Below, piece after piece: positions 12,403 through 24,563 of a stretch of 64,000 bases of DNA. The stretch's first letter is position 1; each line of letters begins with the position of its first letter. The position numbers were made by a program, and so were the translations under genes. Source of the DNA: Neodontobutis hainanensis. Lineage: Eukaryota > Chordata > Actinopteri > Gobiiformes > Odontobutidae. The DNA lies in NCBI GenBank assembly GCA_024349245.1, contig JALDNG010002883.1, forward strand, positions 16,073-80,072, read 5' to 3'. A model generated the notes under the pieces. It did no database searches and was not told the DNA's origin. It was given only the letters and a program-made list of their open reading frames with translations.

Positions 12403-15400
12403 TACAGTCTGTTATAATGAACGTCTACAGTCTGTTCTACTGCACATCTACAGTCTGTTCTAATGCAAGTTTACAGTCTGTACTACTGCTCATCTACAGT
12501 CTGTTCTATTGCACATCTACAGTCTGTTCTGATAAACGTCTACAGTCTGTTCTACTACACATCTACAGTCTGTTCTACTGCACCTCTACTGTCTGTTCTA
12601 CTGGCTGTCTACAGTCTGTTCTAATGCCATTTTACAGTCTTTACTACTGCTCTACTGTAGTCTATTCTACTGCACTTCTACAGTCTGTTTTACTGCACAT
12701 ATACAATCTGTTCTAATTGTCAGTCTGTTCTACTGAACATTTACAGTCTGATCTAAAGCTCATCTACAGTCTGTTCTAAAGCCAATCTAGAGTCTGTACT
12801 ACTGCTGCTCTGAAGTCTGTTCAACTGCTTGTCTACAGTCTGTTCAATTGCAGCTCTACAGTCTGTTCTATTGTACGTCTACAGTCTGCTCTACTGCACG
12901 ATTAAAGTCTTTTTTAATAAACATCTACAGTCTTTTCTAATGCACATCTACAGTTTGTTCTACTGGTCTTCTACAGTCTCTAATTGTCATTCTGTTCTAC
13001 TGAACGTTTACAGTCTGTTCTAAAGCTCGACAATAGTGTGTTCTAAAGCCAATCTAGAGTCTTTACTACTGCTGCTCTAAAGTCTGTTCAACTGCACGTC
13101 TACAGTCTGTTCAACTGCACCTCTACAGTCTGTTCTATTGTACGTCTACAGTCTGTTCTACTGCACGACTATAGTCTGTATTAATAAACGTCTATAGTCT
13201 TTTCTACTACACATCTACAGTCTCTACTACTGCACTTCTAAAGTCTGTTTCTAATGCACATCTACAGTCTGTTCTAATGCAAGTCTATAGTCAGTACTAC
13301 TGCTCATCTATGGTCTGTTCTAGTGCAGGTCTACAGTCTGTTCTAATAAACGTCTACAGTCTATAGTCTGTTCTAATGCTCGTCCACAGTCTGTTCTAAT
13401 GCAAGTCTATAATCTGTACTACTGCTCATTTACAGTCTGTTCTAATGCAAGTCTACAGTCTGTACTACTGCTCATTTACGGTCTGTTCTACTGCAGGTCT
13501 ACAGTCTGTTCTACTGCACATCTACAGACTGTACTACTGCACTTCTACAGTCTGTTCTAATGCTCGTCTACAGTCTGTTTTACTGCACGTCTACAGTCAT
13601 TTCAATTACACCTCAACAGTCTGTTCTAATGCCAGTTTACATTCTTTACCTCTGCTCTACTGCAGTCTGTTCTACTGCACGTCTACAGTCTGTTCTACTG
13701 CTGCTCTGAAGTCTGTTCAACTGCATGTCTGTAGTCTGTTCAACTGCAACTCTACGTCTGTTCTATTGTATGTCTACATTCTGTTCTAATGCACATCTAC
13801 AGTCTGTTCTAATGCAAGTCTACAGTCTGTACTACTGCACCTCTACAGTCTGTTCTAAAGTATGTCTACAGTCTATTCTAATACTCATACACAGTCTGTT
13901 CTAATGCTCGTCTACAGTCTCTACTAACGTACATTTAAATTCTATTCTTCTGCAGCATCATTAGTCTGTTTTACTGGACATCTACAGTCTGTTCTATACA
14001 CGTATATAGTCTCTTCAAATACTCGTCCACAGTCTGTTCTAATGCAGTCTGTACTACTGCACATCTATAGTCTGTTCTATTGCTCGAATACAGTCTGTTC
14101 TAATGCCCAATAAAAGTCTTTACTACTCCACCTCTACAGTTTGTTCTACTTCTCCTCTACAGTCTGTTCTACTGCAGGTCTACAGTCTGTTCTAATGCCA
14201 GTCTAGAGTCTGTACTACTGCTGCTCTACAGTCTGTTCTACTGCAAGTCTACATTCTGTTCTACTGCACATCTACAGTCTGTTCTAATGCACATCTACAG
14301 TCTGTTCAACTGCAAGTCCACTGTCTCTTCTACTGCTCTTCTACAGTCTGTTCTACTGCACGACTCTAGTCGGTTTTATTAAAGTTCTACAGTCTCTTCT
14401 AATGCACATCTACAGTCTGTTCTAATGCACATCTACAGTCTGTTCTACTGGTCTACAGTCAGTTCTAAAGCCAATCTAGAGTCTGTACTACTGAGCTCTG
14501 AAGTCTGTTTGACTGCAAGTCTACAGTCTGTTCAACTGCACCTCTACAGTCTGTTCTGTACGTCTACAGTCTGTTCTACTGCACGACTATAGTCTGTATT
14601 AATAAACGTCTATAGTCTTTTCTACTACACATCTACAGTCTCTACTACTGCACTTCTAAAGTCTGTTTCTAATGCACATCTACAGTCTGTTCTAATGCAA
14701 GTCTATAGTCAGTACTACTGCTCATCTATGGTCTGTTCTAGTGCAGGTCTACAGTCTGTTCTAATAAACGTCTACAGTCTATAGTCTGTTCTAATGCTCG
14801 TCCACAGTCTGTTCTAATGCAAGTCTATAATCTGTACTACTGCTCATTTACAGTCTGTTCTAATGCAAGTCTACAGTCTGTACTACTGCTCATTTACGGT
14901 CTGTTCTACTGCAGGTCTACAGTCTGTTGTATTAAACGTCTACAGTCTGTTCTACTGCACATCTACAGTCTGTACTACTGCACTTCTACAGTCTGTTCTA
15001 ATGCTCGTCTACAGTCTGTATTACTGCACGTCTACAGTCATTTCAATTACACCTCAACAGTCTGTTCTAATGCCAGTTTACATTCTTTACCTCTGCTCTA
15101 CTGCAGTCTGTTCTACTGCACGTCTACAGTCTGTTCTGCTGCTCTGAAGTCTGTTCAACTGCATGTCTGTAGTCTGTTCAACTGCAACTCTACGTCTGTT
15201 CTATTGTATGTCTACATTCTGTTCTAATGCACATCTACAGTCTGTTCTAATGCAAGTCTACAGTCTGTACTACTGCACCTCTACAGTCTGTTCTAAAGTA
15301 TGTCTACAGTCTATTCTAATACTCATACACAGTCTGTTCTAATGCTCGTCTACAGTCTCTACTAACGGACATTTAAATTCTATTCTTCTGCAGCATCATT

Positions 15401-16372
15401 AGTCTGTTTTACTGGACATCTACAGTCTGTTCTATACACGTATATAGTCTCTTCAAATACTCGTCCACAGTCTGTTCTAATGCAGTCTGTACTACTGCAC
15501 ATCTATAGTCTGTTCTATTGCTCGAATACAGTCTGTTCTAATGCCCAATAAAAGTCTTTACTACTCCACCTCTACAGTTTGTTCTACTTCTCCTCTACAG
15601 TCTGTTCTACTGCAGGTCTACAGTCTGTTCTAATGCCAGTCTAGAGTCTGTACTACTGCTGCTCTACAGTCTGTTCTACTGCAAGTCTACATTCTGTTCT
15701 ACTGCACATCTACAGTCTGTTCTAATGCACATCTACAGTCTGTTCAACTGCAAGTCCACTGTCTCTTCTACTGCTCTTCTACAGTCTGTTCTACTGCACG
15801 ACTCTAGTCGGTTTTATTAAAGTTCTACAGTCTCTTCTAATGCACATCTACAGTCTGTTCTAATGCACATCTACAGTCTGTTCTACTGGACGTCTACAGT
15901 CAGTTCTAAAGCCAATCTAGAGTCTGTATTACTGAGCTCTGAAGTCTGTTTAACTGCAAGTCTACAGTCTGTTCAACTGCACTTCTACAGTCTGTTCTAA
16001 TGCCATTTTACAGTCTGTACCTCTGCTCTACTGCAGTCTGTTCTATTGCACTTCTACATTCTTTTTTACTGCACATCTACAGTCTGTTCTAATGCACATC
16101 TACAGTCTGTTCTAATGCAAGTCTACAGTCTTTACTACTACTCATCTATGGTCTGTTCTACTGCAGGTCTAAAATCTCTTCTAATAAATGTCTACAGTCT
16201 GTTCAACTGCACATCTACAGTCTGTAATACTGCACTTCTACAGACTGTTCTAATGCTCGTCTACAGTCTGTATTACTGCACTTTTAAAGTCTGTTCTAAT
16301 GCAATTCTATAGTCTGTTTTACTGCTCATCTACGGTCAGTTCTACTCCAGGTCTACAGTCTGTTCTAATAAA
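12403..16372 (+). repeat. 23-bp satellite array with ~1.42-kb higher-order repeat
   Basis: Plus-oriented monomers. The segment from about 13,165 is repeated from about 14,585 at an offset near 1,420 bp, including the odd variants TTTAAATTCTATTCTTCTGC and AATGCCCAATAAAAGTC. One monomer-sized difference separates the copies near the middle. The last ~100 bp match 1821-1917, which shows that this is the copy B equivalent of the sequence left of the first solo LTR. Frames of 60 to 136 codons are repeat-derived. Confidence 0.93.
16369..16372 (+). repeat. Target-site duplication TAAA, left
   Basis: TAAA directly before the 5' LTR is matched by TAAA at 22264-22267 directly after the 3' LTR. It is part of the array word CTAATAAACGTC, intact at the homologous place in other monomers. 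A 4-bp duplication is usual for gamma-like retroviral integrases. Confidence 0.85.
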
Positions 16373-18179
16373 TGTAGCAGATCAGTCTCCATAATTCCAC
16401 ACTTATCACTTCCAGAGAGGCCCCAGCAGACAAGAGTTTGCACAAAACTCCACACGGATTATAACATCTGTCTTTTATCATTTACAGACCTCCAAACTGT
16501 TTTACTAAGGACTCAGGAACCTTCAGTAAACCGTGATTAACTATTCTGCGTTGTTGACATGACCAGGACAAAACCTGGCCAGGGACGCATCCCAGGTCAA
16601 AGGTGACTCAGGACCAGCACCACATCCTGGCACCATGTCCAAGGACTGTAAATCCTAAAGATAAAGGGTGTTGATTCAGCTTTACCCAGAACTTTCTTTA
16701 GCACTCAAGAAGGACGTAGGAATGCGTTTGATCACACCAGAACCCCTGAACTTCTGATGGTCAGACACTACCCCTTGTGTTTGACCGGACAGAGAACTAT
16801 TGACTTCTCCCCAAAGGATATTTTGTTATTTTAATAAAAGAATTATTGTATTAATGTGCTGTTGTTATACTGTTCTTTTCCAGGGCCGGAGTCGTGGCGA
16901 GAACTCCTCATCCTAGTTTTGTTTGCAGGTTGTGTTCTGTTTTAAGGAAATGTAACAATTGTTTCCATCATGTCCTGACAAATGCCTCTGTATAACTTTG
17001 CAGTACAAGTGTTTTGCGTGTTTATGAAAAACCAAAAGAAATTGCGAAGCAAGGAATGTTTTAAAACTTAGTTTAAACACTTAAACTTTAGTCAAACTTG
17101 CCAAGGCAACACCCTTCTTCGTAAGACACGCCCTTTTCCAAAGGTGACAAAACTGGCACGCTCCCAGAGAATCATCCCTTCTCCTTCTCCCTTCTGGCAG
17201 CCTGCTTCACCCTTCGCACCTTTCACCCTTCTCGGTGAGCCTGCGGCCTTCTGGCGGACGGTCCAGTAGGACTGCCTCTCGCCGCCGCAAACCTGGGCCT
17301 CGTGGAAAGCGAGTTAACTTTCCTTCGTTCTAAAGACCGTGCCTGCTAAAGCGCCTGCTCTTCCCCAAAAGAGCGCGGCGCAGAAGCAAGTTTTAACCAG
17401 CAAAGCAACAGCTGAGAACTCTTTCATGGACCGTGACATAACCTACACAAACTTCAACTTTTACACGGTACAACCGATGAGAGGCCGTGCGAGTTTGGAC
17501 AGCAACTAGACGCTTTTGTTCTCTTCCTGGGTGCACGCAGCGACCCCACCCTGGAAGAGATCTGCACGTGGCGGCACCCCTGGTGTGTGGAGCGCTTCAT
17601 CAGCAAGTTACGGACTTTCTGGAGAACATTCAGGGCCGCCTCGGACCACTGATATCGACCACACCGAACCGGCCAGCACCCGCTGACTACAGAGTAAGTC
17701 CAAGACGTGACACAACTGCCTTGGCGGCATTACAAAGTCAAACTCTAGCCCCGAAGCCTCCATCTCCTTTTCCCGTTAAAAGTCCCTTTAAATTCCCCAA
17801 TCTAGATTAAACTGTACAAAACATTCCTGGTTTCATCATATCCTCCATGCAACTGTTTATCCCTGTGTATTCCCATTGTGTTCAACCCTTATTGTGTTTT
17901 AATGCTTTACCATGTTCCGTCATATTATTCACCATTGTATAATCTTTAATAAAATCCCATAAAGACATTAATGTTTCCCTGTTTATATCAAGAAATGTTC
18001 GAAAACAAGAAGAATTTACTTCCTTTAGATTAATGAGACTAGACTAAACAGTTTCTCTAGATCTGTCTAAAACTAGAGTGGTGCCCGAAAGAAATTAATA
18101 TTTTGATAAGCAAAATATTAATTATTAATTTTCATAATTAACATTCATATTAATTATTAATAAGACCATATTCACTACA
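16373..18179 (+). repeat. 5' LTR of deleted ERV
   Basis: TGTAGCAGATCAGTCTCC to CACTACA, 1,807 bp. AATAAA at 17948-17953. It differs from the 3' LTR mostly by short indels next to CG or in C-runs, with few plain substitutions, so the insertion is young. A 107-codon frame at 17487-17810 is not preserved in the other LTR, where the frame is shifted; I do not call it a gene. Confidence 0.9.
18095..18121 (+). promoter_or_regulatory. Conserved U5 hairpin
   Basis: TTAATATTTT and AAAATATTAA form a 10-bp perfect stem around a 7-nt loop, GATAAGC. The same stem occurs in the other LTR subfamilies, with a different loop in the provirus (36580-36606). It lies about 60 nt before the LTR end. Confidence 0.6.
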
Positions 18180-18189
18180 GTATTATTTT

Positions 18190-18207
18190 TGGTGCCTCGT
18201 GAGGCCT
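18190..18207 (+). promoter_or_regulatory. Candidate primer-binding site
   Basis: TGGTGCCTCGTGAGGCCT starts 10 nt after the 5' LTR and begins with TGG, as expected for pairing to a tRNA CCA end. I could not match it to a primer tRNA from memory. GCCTC and GAGGC inside it are self-complementary. Confidence 0.55.
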
Positions 18208-20003
18208 TGGAAGAATATTCTTGATTAAACATTGAAATTATTAAATAACACCTAAAGTCTTTACACAAATTGCTGTCCACTGAAAGCTGTGTCTAAGCTG
18301 TGCTTTAGCTGGTGATGCGCTTTAACTGTGTGTGTGTGTGTGTGATCATCGCTAGGTGATCAAATGTGAAGCGCTATCGAAATTGTGTGTTGACTTCAAA
18401 CCGTGTCAGCTGGCCTGACCCGTGAAAGTCTGATACTGTATGCGTACAGTGACGCGAGCGTCAATTCAAACATTGAATAATGGCTGCGAGACTCCAGCAT
18501 GAATTAAATGTTTGTTAAAGTTGCCAAAAGTCTGCTGAAGACAGAGAGACTTTGTTGAAGTGGATTGGTTTGGGTGTGTAAAACACGTGGACCTTCAGAG
18601 CATCCATTTTGAGATCCTTTTAATGGCTACGAGCTTCCAGCATTAAGAAGTACTTATTAAAGTTGTTTTAAAGTCCGCTGAAGGACTTTTTGAATTATGA
18701 AATTTATTAATGGCTGCGAGATTCCAGCATTAATTAAATACTTGTCAAAAGTTGCTTAGAGTCTGCTGAAAAGCTCAAAGACTTTGCAAATGTTGCATGC
18801 ATGCTAACACGCTAGCCAAAGTGTGTATATGGGCCCGAGACAAAGCTAATTGCTGCGTTGTACCAGAATTAAGTTAAAATTGTCTCTTACAAGTTGTAAA
18901 AATTGCCGCGTTGTACCGGAATTTATGAGAAAACTTGTCTCCCCTAAGGCTTGTAAGCCGGGTGTATTTCGAGCACGGATTAAAAATCCGTGCTGGAAGC
19001 CTTCACAGCCTAGCTAACTGTGAAAACTCTCCCCTAAAAGCCACGTGGGCTGCCGTGCGTTTTGTCTAAAAACGTGGTTTGAGCCTGCTATGGTAAATGT
19101 GCTTGTGTTTAAAAGCGTGGCCTTGTACCGGCCTTGTACAAAGCCCTGCTGTGTTTTAAACCGCTGTTTTGTTTTTAAGAGTTGTAGACTCGTCCAGAGT
19201 GAACCTCTGACTGGAAGCTGAAAGCAAGCTTGGCGCCAGGACCCCCAAAGGGGCGGGCCGGAAACGTCACTCCGGAAATCTCAGACTCGCGAGAGTCTCT
19301 TTCGCCCCTAGCGGAAAGGAGGTGCGAAACCACAGACTCGAGTCTCTATCACCCCTAGCGGAAGGAGGTGCTAAACCACTAAGTCACAGGGATAAGCTCC
19401 ACGCCTCCCTCATGCGGTCACTCAAAGGAAGTACACCCTTCCTGAAAGTAGTGACGCTGATCGAAAAGCTTACAGCTTTGATAATTAATGAATAGTTTAA
19501 AGCTTTCATTGACACTGAAACACCTCAGTGATTAATCTTATAAGTAAATTAACATTTGTTAATACGGCTTGCAGATAACACTGTTTAATAACTTAAATGC
19601 GCAATACATAGGAAACTAAACTCCACTATTATTGTGACATATTACCTGTACTGTAAGTAGCTTTGCTACTGACCCATGCAGTTAATTTGGCTCAATATAA
19701 GTGTGACTTTGTGACTTCTCTCTAAGGAGCTGCTAAATTGAATGACGCATTAAAAGCTTACTAAAACAGCTACCCACGACAACACTGCTGTTACGTCTGA
19801 ACAGACTTAACCCCTGCTCCTGAATTGTTAATTTCACAGACTAGCATCACCCACACCACAGCACTGCTAGCCCTAAATTAACATCCAGCCAACAGGCAAT
19901 TGCTAACAGCCAATACAAATTTAAATCTGACTCCATCGATTTAATCCCCTCTCTACAGTTAAAACCCCAATTAACTGTAACCATTGTTAGCAGTTCCTCT
20001 AAA
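18208..20003 (+). other. Retroviral leader with internal repeats, non-coding
   Basis: No frame worth calling. Three imperfect direct repeats begin TGGCTGCGAGACTCCAGCAT near 18481, 18623 and 18711. A short (GT)n run lies near 18331. Two copies of CCCCTAGCGGAA, 48 bp apart at about 19314 and 19361, match the triple motif in the leader of the larger provirus. The stretch 19800-20000 aligns with the sequence just before the gag start of that provirus. Confidence 0.7.
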
Positions 20004-20241
20004 AAGCGCAGATCAGCCAACGACAACAGCAACTCCAAAACGGCAGGGAAAGCGTGAAGAACACTGTCAGTGGCAAGCACTAACAGTGAGACTAAAGCGA
20101 AACCCTCTCCGCGTAGACTATGCACACACGCAACTGGTCACCTTGCTGATGACTGACACGCTTAGAGACACCAGCCTCTCAGTGAAAAGCCTAACAATGA
20201 GAAGACTTCTGCATTGTATCTTTTGTTATGATCAAACATAA
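20004..20241 (+). pseudogene. env: Remnant of retroviral env (fusion subunit fragment)
   Basis: A frame here contains VDYAHTQLVTLLM and a following TLRDTSLSVKSL. These line up with VDYVQAQVVTSLM and LRDISSSVDSL in the env of the minus-strand provirus (around 40,000-40,110). The DNA just before, AACAGCAACTCCAAAACGGC, also matches that env. Only about 70 codons survive, from the region after the fusion peptide. The upstream join goes from leader to mid-env and does not use the env splice acceptor, so a deletion is more likely than reverse transcription of a spliced RNA. Not functional. Confidence 0.75.
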
Positions 20242-20446
20242 CCATTAGGTACCTCCTCTAACCACCCTGTCCAACTTTGCCCCTAAAACAGACAAAGCCA
20301 CTCCAAATTATGATTAATGTGTTTCCCTTAATCAGGTTTACATTAGTACATATGTGTGACGCCAAGGCTTTTGTGTGTGTTTAACGTGTGGCTTACTCCT
20401 GGTCTGCAAGGATGTCGACACGAATCTTGTGGAACCAGCATCGTGT

Positions 20447-20459
20447 CGAAAAGGGGGAC
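20447..20459 (+). promoter_or_regulatory. Polypurine tract
   Basis: CGAAAAGGGGGAC immediately before the TG of the 3' LTR. It primes plus-strand DNA synthesis in retroviruses. The provirus at 38473-38486 has the same core on the minus strand. Confidence 0.85.
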
Positions 20460-22263
20460 TGTAGCAGATCAGTCTCCATAATTCCACACTTATCACTTCC
20501 AGAGAGGCCCCAGCAAACAAGAGTTTGCACAAAACTCCACACGGATTATAACATCTGTCTTTTATCATTTACAGACCTCCAAACTGTTTTACTAAGGACT
20601 CAGGAACCTTCAGTAAACCGTGATTAACTATTCTGCGTTGTTGACATGACCAGGACAAAACCTGGCCAGGGGCGCATCCCAGGTCAAAGGTGACTCAGGA
20701 CCAGCACCACATCCTGGCACCATGTCCAAGGACTGTAAATCCTAAAGATAAAGGGTGTTGATTCAGCTTTACCCAGAACTTTCTTTAGCACTCAAGAAGG
20801 ACGTAGGAATGCGTTTGATCACACCAAAACCCTGAACTTCTGATGGTCAGACACTACCCCTTGTGTTTGACCGGACAGAGAACTATTGACTTCTCCCAAA
20901 GGATATTTTGTTATTTTAATAAAAGAATTATTGTATTAATGTGCTGTTGTTATACTGTTCTTTTCCAGGACGCGGAGTCGTGACGAGAACTCCTCATCCT
21001 AGTTTTGTTTGCAGGTTGTGTTCTGTTTTAAGGAAATGTAACAATTGTTTCCATCATGTCCTGACAAATGCCTCTGTATAACTTTGCAGTACAAGTGTTT
21101 TGCGTGTTTATGAAAAACCAAAAGAAATTGCGAAGCAAGGAATGTTTTAAAACTTAGTTTAAACACTTAAACTTTAGTCAAACTTGCCAAGGCAACACCC
21201 TTCTTCGTAAGACACGCCCCTTTTCCAAAGGTGACAAAACTGGCACGCTCCCAGAGAATCATCCCTTCTCCCTTCTCCCTTCTGGCAGCCTGCTTCACCC
21301 TTCGCACCTTTCACCCTTCTCGGTGAGCCTGCGGCCTTCTGGCGGACGGTCCAGTAGGACTGCCTCGCCGCAAACCTGGGCCTCGTGGAAGCGAGTTAAC
21401 TTTCCTTCGTTCTAAAGACCGTGCCTGCTAAAGCGCCTGCTCTTCCCCAAAAGAGCGCGCAGAAGCAAGTTTTAACCAGCAAAGCAACAGCTGAGAACTC
21501 TTTCATGGACCGTGACATAACCTACACAAACTTCAACTTTTACACGGTACAACCGATGAGAGGCCGTGCGAGTTTGGACAGCAACTAGGCGCTTTTGTTC
21601 TCTTCCCCTGGGTGCACGCGACCCCCACCCCTGGAAGAGATCTGCACGTGACGGCACCCCTGGTGTGTGGAGCGCTTCATCAGCAAGTTACGGACTTTCT
21701 GGAGAACATTCAGGGCCTTCGTCTCGGACCACTGATATCGACCACACCGAACCGGGCCAGCACCCGCTGACTACAGAGTAAGTCCGCGTGACACAACTGC
21801 CTTGGCGGCATTACAAAGTCCAAACTCTAGCCCCGAAGCCTCCATCTCCTTTTCCCGTTAAAAGTCCCTTTAAATTCCCCAATCTAGATTAAACTGTACA
21901 AAACATTCCTGGTTTCATCATATCCTCCATGCAACTGTTTATCCCTGTGTATTCCCATTGTGTTCAACCCTTATTGTGTTTTAATGCTTTACCATGTTCC
22001 CGTCATATTATTCACCATTGTATAATCTTTAATAAAATCCCATAAAGACATTAATGTTTCCCTGTTTATATCAAGAAATGTTCGAAAACAAGAAGAATTT
22101 ACTTCCTTTAGATTAATGAGACTAGACTAAACAGTTTCTCTAGATCTGTCTAAAACTAGAGTGGTGCCCCGAAAGAAATTAATATTTTGATAAGCAAAAT
22201 ATTAATTATTAATTTTCATAATTAACATTCATATTAATTATTAATAAGACCATATTCACTACA
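20460..22263 (+). repeat. 3' LTR of deleted ERV
   Basis: TGTAGCAGATCAGTCTCC to CACTACA, 1,804 bp, AATAAA at 22031-22036. It is followed by TSD TAAA (22264-22267) and five bases of array before the next LTR. Confidence 0.9.
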
Positions 22264-22272
22264 TAAACGTCT

Positions 22273-24204
22273 TGTAGCAGATCAGCCTCCAGAACGCCAC
22301 ACGGATTATAACATTTGTTTAATCACTTACAGACCTCCAAACTGTTTCACTAAGGGTCTTCAAGATTAACAACTGTTGTTTCACCATCGGCCTCCAGAGA
22401 CAGGCCGTGGATGTAAATCTTGAGAAGAAGACATGCTAACCCGTTTTCTTTCAGATAAAAGGACACCAACGTGTTTTGCTAAGGACAGGAAACTTATTAA
22501 TGACTTTGTTTTGCTTTTATAAGAATTGGATCTTCGTTCTACCCAGCACCGTGTCAAAGGTGACACATGGAACATCACAGACTGCTAGGCGCCATGCCCA
22601 AAAGCCGTAAATCCTGTAGATAAGGTGTCCATCCAGCTTTCTCGAGAACACTTTATTCTAATAAACAGTTGAAAATGTCTTTGATCATAGTCGTTCGGGC
22701 ATGGTCAAACACTACCCCCTTTTGGTTTAACTAGACAAATGACTCTGCACTCAAGAAGGACATTGGTGTTATTTCATTAAAGGACATTTTGTTATTTTAT
22801 TACTTAGAAAGATTGTGAATGTACTAACAATTATACTGTTTGTTTCAGGATGCAGAGTTTTACAAGTCAACTAATTCCTTCCATTCCTACAGAGTTACGT
22901 TTTATGTTAATAAAATGTAATGAATATATGTTTTTATAATAAGTCTGACAAATGTTTCTTTGCATAATCCTGCAAGTACGAATGTGTTTGTGTGTTTTAC
23001 GAAAACCAAGGAAAATAGGGTGAAACTTAGTTTAAACATTTAAACTCCCCCAAAGCAATGCCTTCCTCCGTAAGACACACCCTGTCAAAAGTGTTAAAAG
23101 TGACCGCTGGTCAAAAACACGCTCTCTCTGCACTACTCTCCGTCTCCTCTTCACTTCGCACTGGACCTCTTGTCCGTTCAGGGCCATAGGCCCTCGAACC
23201 TCTCACAAGCTCCGGACCTCGTGTAACAAGTAAATTTTCTTTGTACTTTAAAGCCTGCAAGTTTAGCTTGCGCGATAAAGTTTCCTTCACACAGCTGTTC
23301 AAAGTAGCTTACTTCCTGCCAGCCTGCCAACAAAGGAAGTTGCCTCGCTTTTATTTTTGAAGATTTCCTGCCTGCTAAAGAGTTAGCTTGACTAAAATCT
23401 AACTTTCTTGAGCAAGTTTAAGCCAGCAACACAGCCGCTAAACCTTCTCCAGTGGACTTCGCAATAACTTTGAAAGACTCAATTTTACTCGGTGTCGGCG
23501 CTGAGGCTAAAAGGCTTGGCTAGTTGTGACAGTAACGAGATGCTTTTGAATCTCCCGGGCCCACGGCAGCCCCTCTGGAGAGTGGAAACAGCAGGCCATC
23601 CTGGAGGCGACAAGCGTCAGCGGTTGCGACAGGGTTCGGACAACCTATAGACCTCTGCGTCGCTAAGATCTGAGACCAATCACGACCCCCAGGGTGAGTC
23701 TAAATGTTAGTTACACAAGTTTGGCGTCTAACTGTCTAAACATAACAGCCTTGGCCTCAGAAACCGTCATCGAACCCCTTTAAAGCGCTCCGTAACAGCC
23801 CCTCATCTAATAATAGAGTTAATAATCAATAGGCCTACTTTCTTTTGTTTCACAAAATCCTCTGAAAGTAAAGTGTTTTATCGTTCTTTGATTTACCCAT
23901 TCATGTGTAAATAATTATCCCTTTGTGTCATTTCCTGTCATTATTCACTGTTTAAATTTTTATAATCTTTAATAAAACCCCATAAAGACATTTACTGTTT
24001 CAATGTTTAATTCATTAATTTTCGAAACGAGAAGAATTTACTTCCTTTAGATTAATGAGACTAGACTAAACAGTTTCTCTGGATCTGTTCAAAACTAGAG
24101 TGGTGCTCCCGAAAGAAATTAATATTTTGATAAGCAAAATATTAATTATTAATTTTCATAATTAATATTCATATTAATTATTAATTAATAAGACCATATT
24201 CCCT
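22273..24204 (+). mobile_element. Solo LTR (copy B)
   Basis: Counterpart of 1918-3853, same start TGTAGCAGATCAGCCTCC. Flanked by GTCT on the left (22269-22272) and GTCTACAG on the right. The last bases of the LTR (ACA) are missing here. Relative to copy A there is an 18-bp insertion-like difference near 22507 and several small indels, many beside CG. Confidence 0.87.
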
Positions 24205-24535
24205 GTCTACAGTCTGTTCTTCTGCACATCTACAGTCTGTTCTAACTGCACATCCACAGTCTGTTCTAATGTAAGTCTACAATCTGTACTACTGCTCATC
24301 TATACTCTGTTCTACTGCACGTCTACAGTCTGTTCTTATAAACGTCTACAGTCTGTTATACTACACATCTACAGTCTCTACTACTGCACTTCTAAAGTCT
24401 GTTCTAATGCACATCTACAGTCTGTTCTAATGCTCGTCCACAGTCTGTACTACTGCATCTCTAGAGTCTATTCTTCTGCACATTGTCAGTCTCTTCTACT
24501 AGACGTTTACAGTCTGTTCTAATGCTCGTCTACAG
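24205..24535 (+). repeat. 23-bp satellite array, plus-oriented block (copy B)
   Basis: Counterpart of 3854-4185, ending at the strand-switch palindrome. Confidence 0.93.
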
Positions 24536-24563
24536 TCTTTACACGAGCATTAGAACAGACTGT
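24509..24563. repeat. Strand-switch palindrome (copy B)
   Basis: Perfect 21-bp arms at 24509-24529 and 24543-24563 around a 13-nt spacer. The left arm is ACAGTCTGTTCTAATGCTCG plus T. Confidence 0.88.

Larger units (their letters stand above)
16373..22263 (+). mobile_element. Internally deleted endogenous retrovirus (LTR-leader-env scrap-LTR)
   Basis: A 5.9-kb element with two ~1.8-kb LTRs, a PBS region, a leader, a small env remnant and a PPT, bounded by a 4-bp TSD. The internal part is only ~2.3 kb and lacks gag and pol. Leader and env remnant align with the provirus at 36518-52374, so it is a shortened relative. It could only have moved with proteins supplied by another element. It sits 5 bp beyond the TSD from an older solo LTR at 22273. 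Copy A lacks this insertion (1917/1918), so it arrived after the duplication or was lost from copy A. Confidence 0.9.

Noticed and set aside
17487..17810. 107-codon frame in the 5' LTR of the deleted ERV
   Set aside because: Broken by indels in the 3' LTR at the same place. No recognisable domain.
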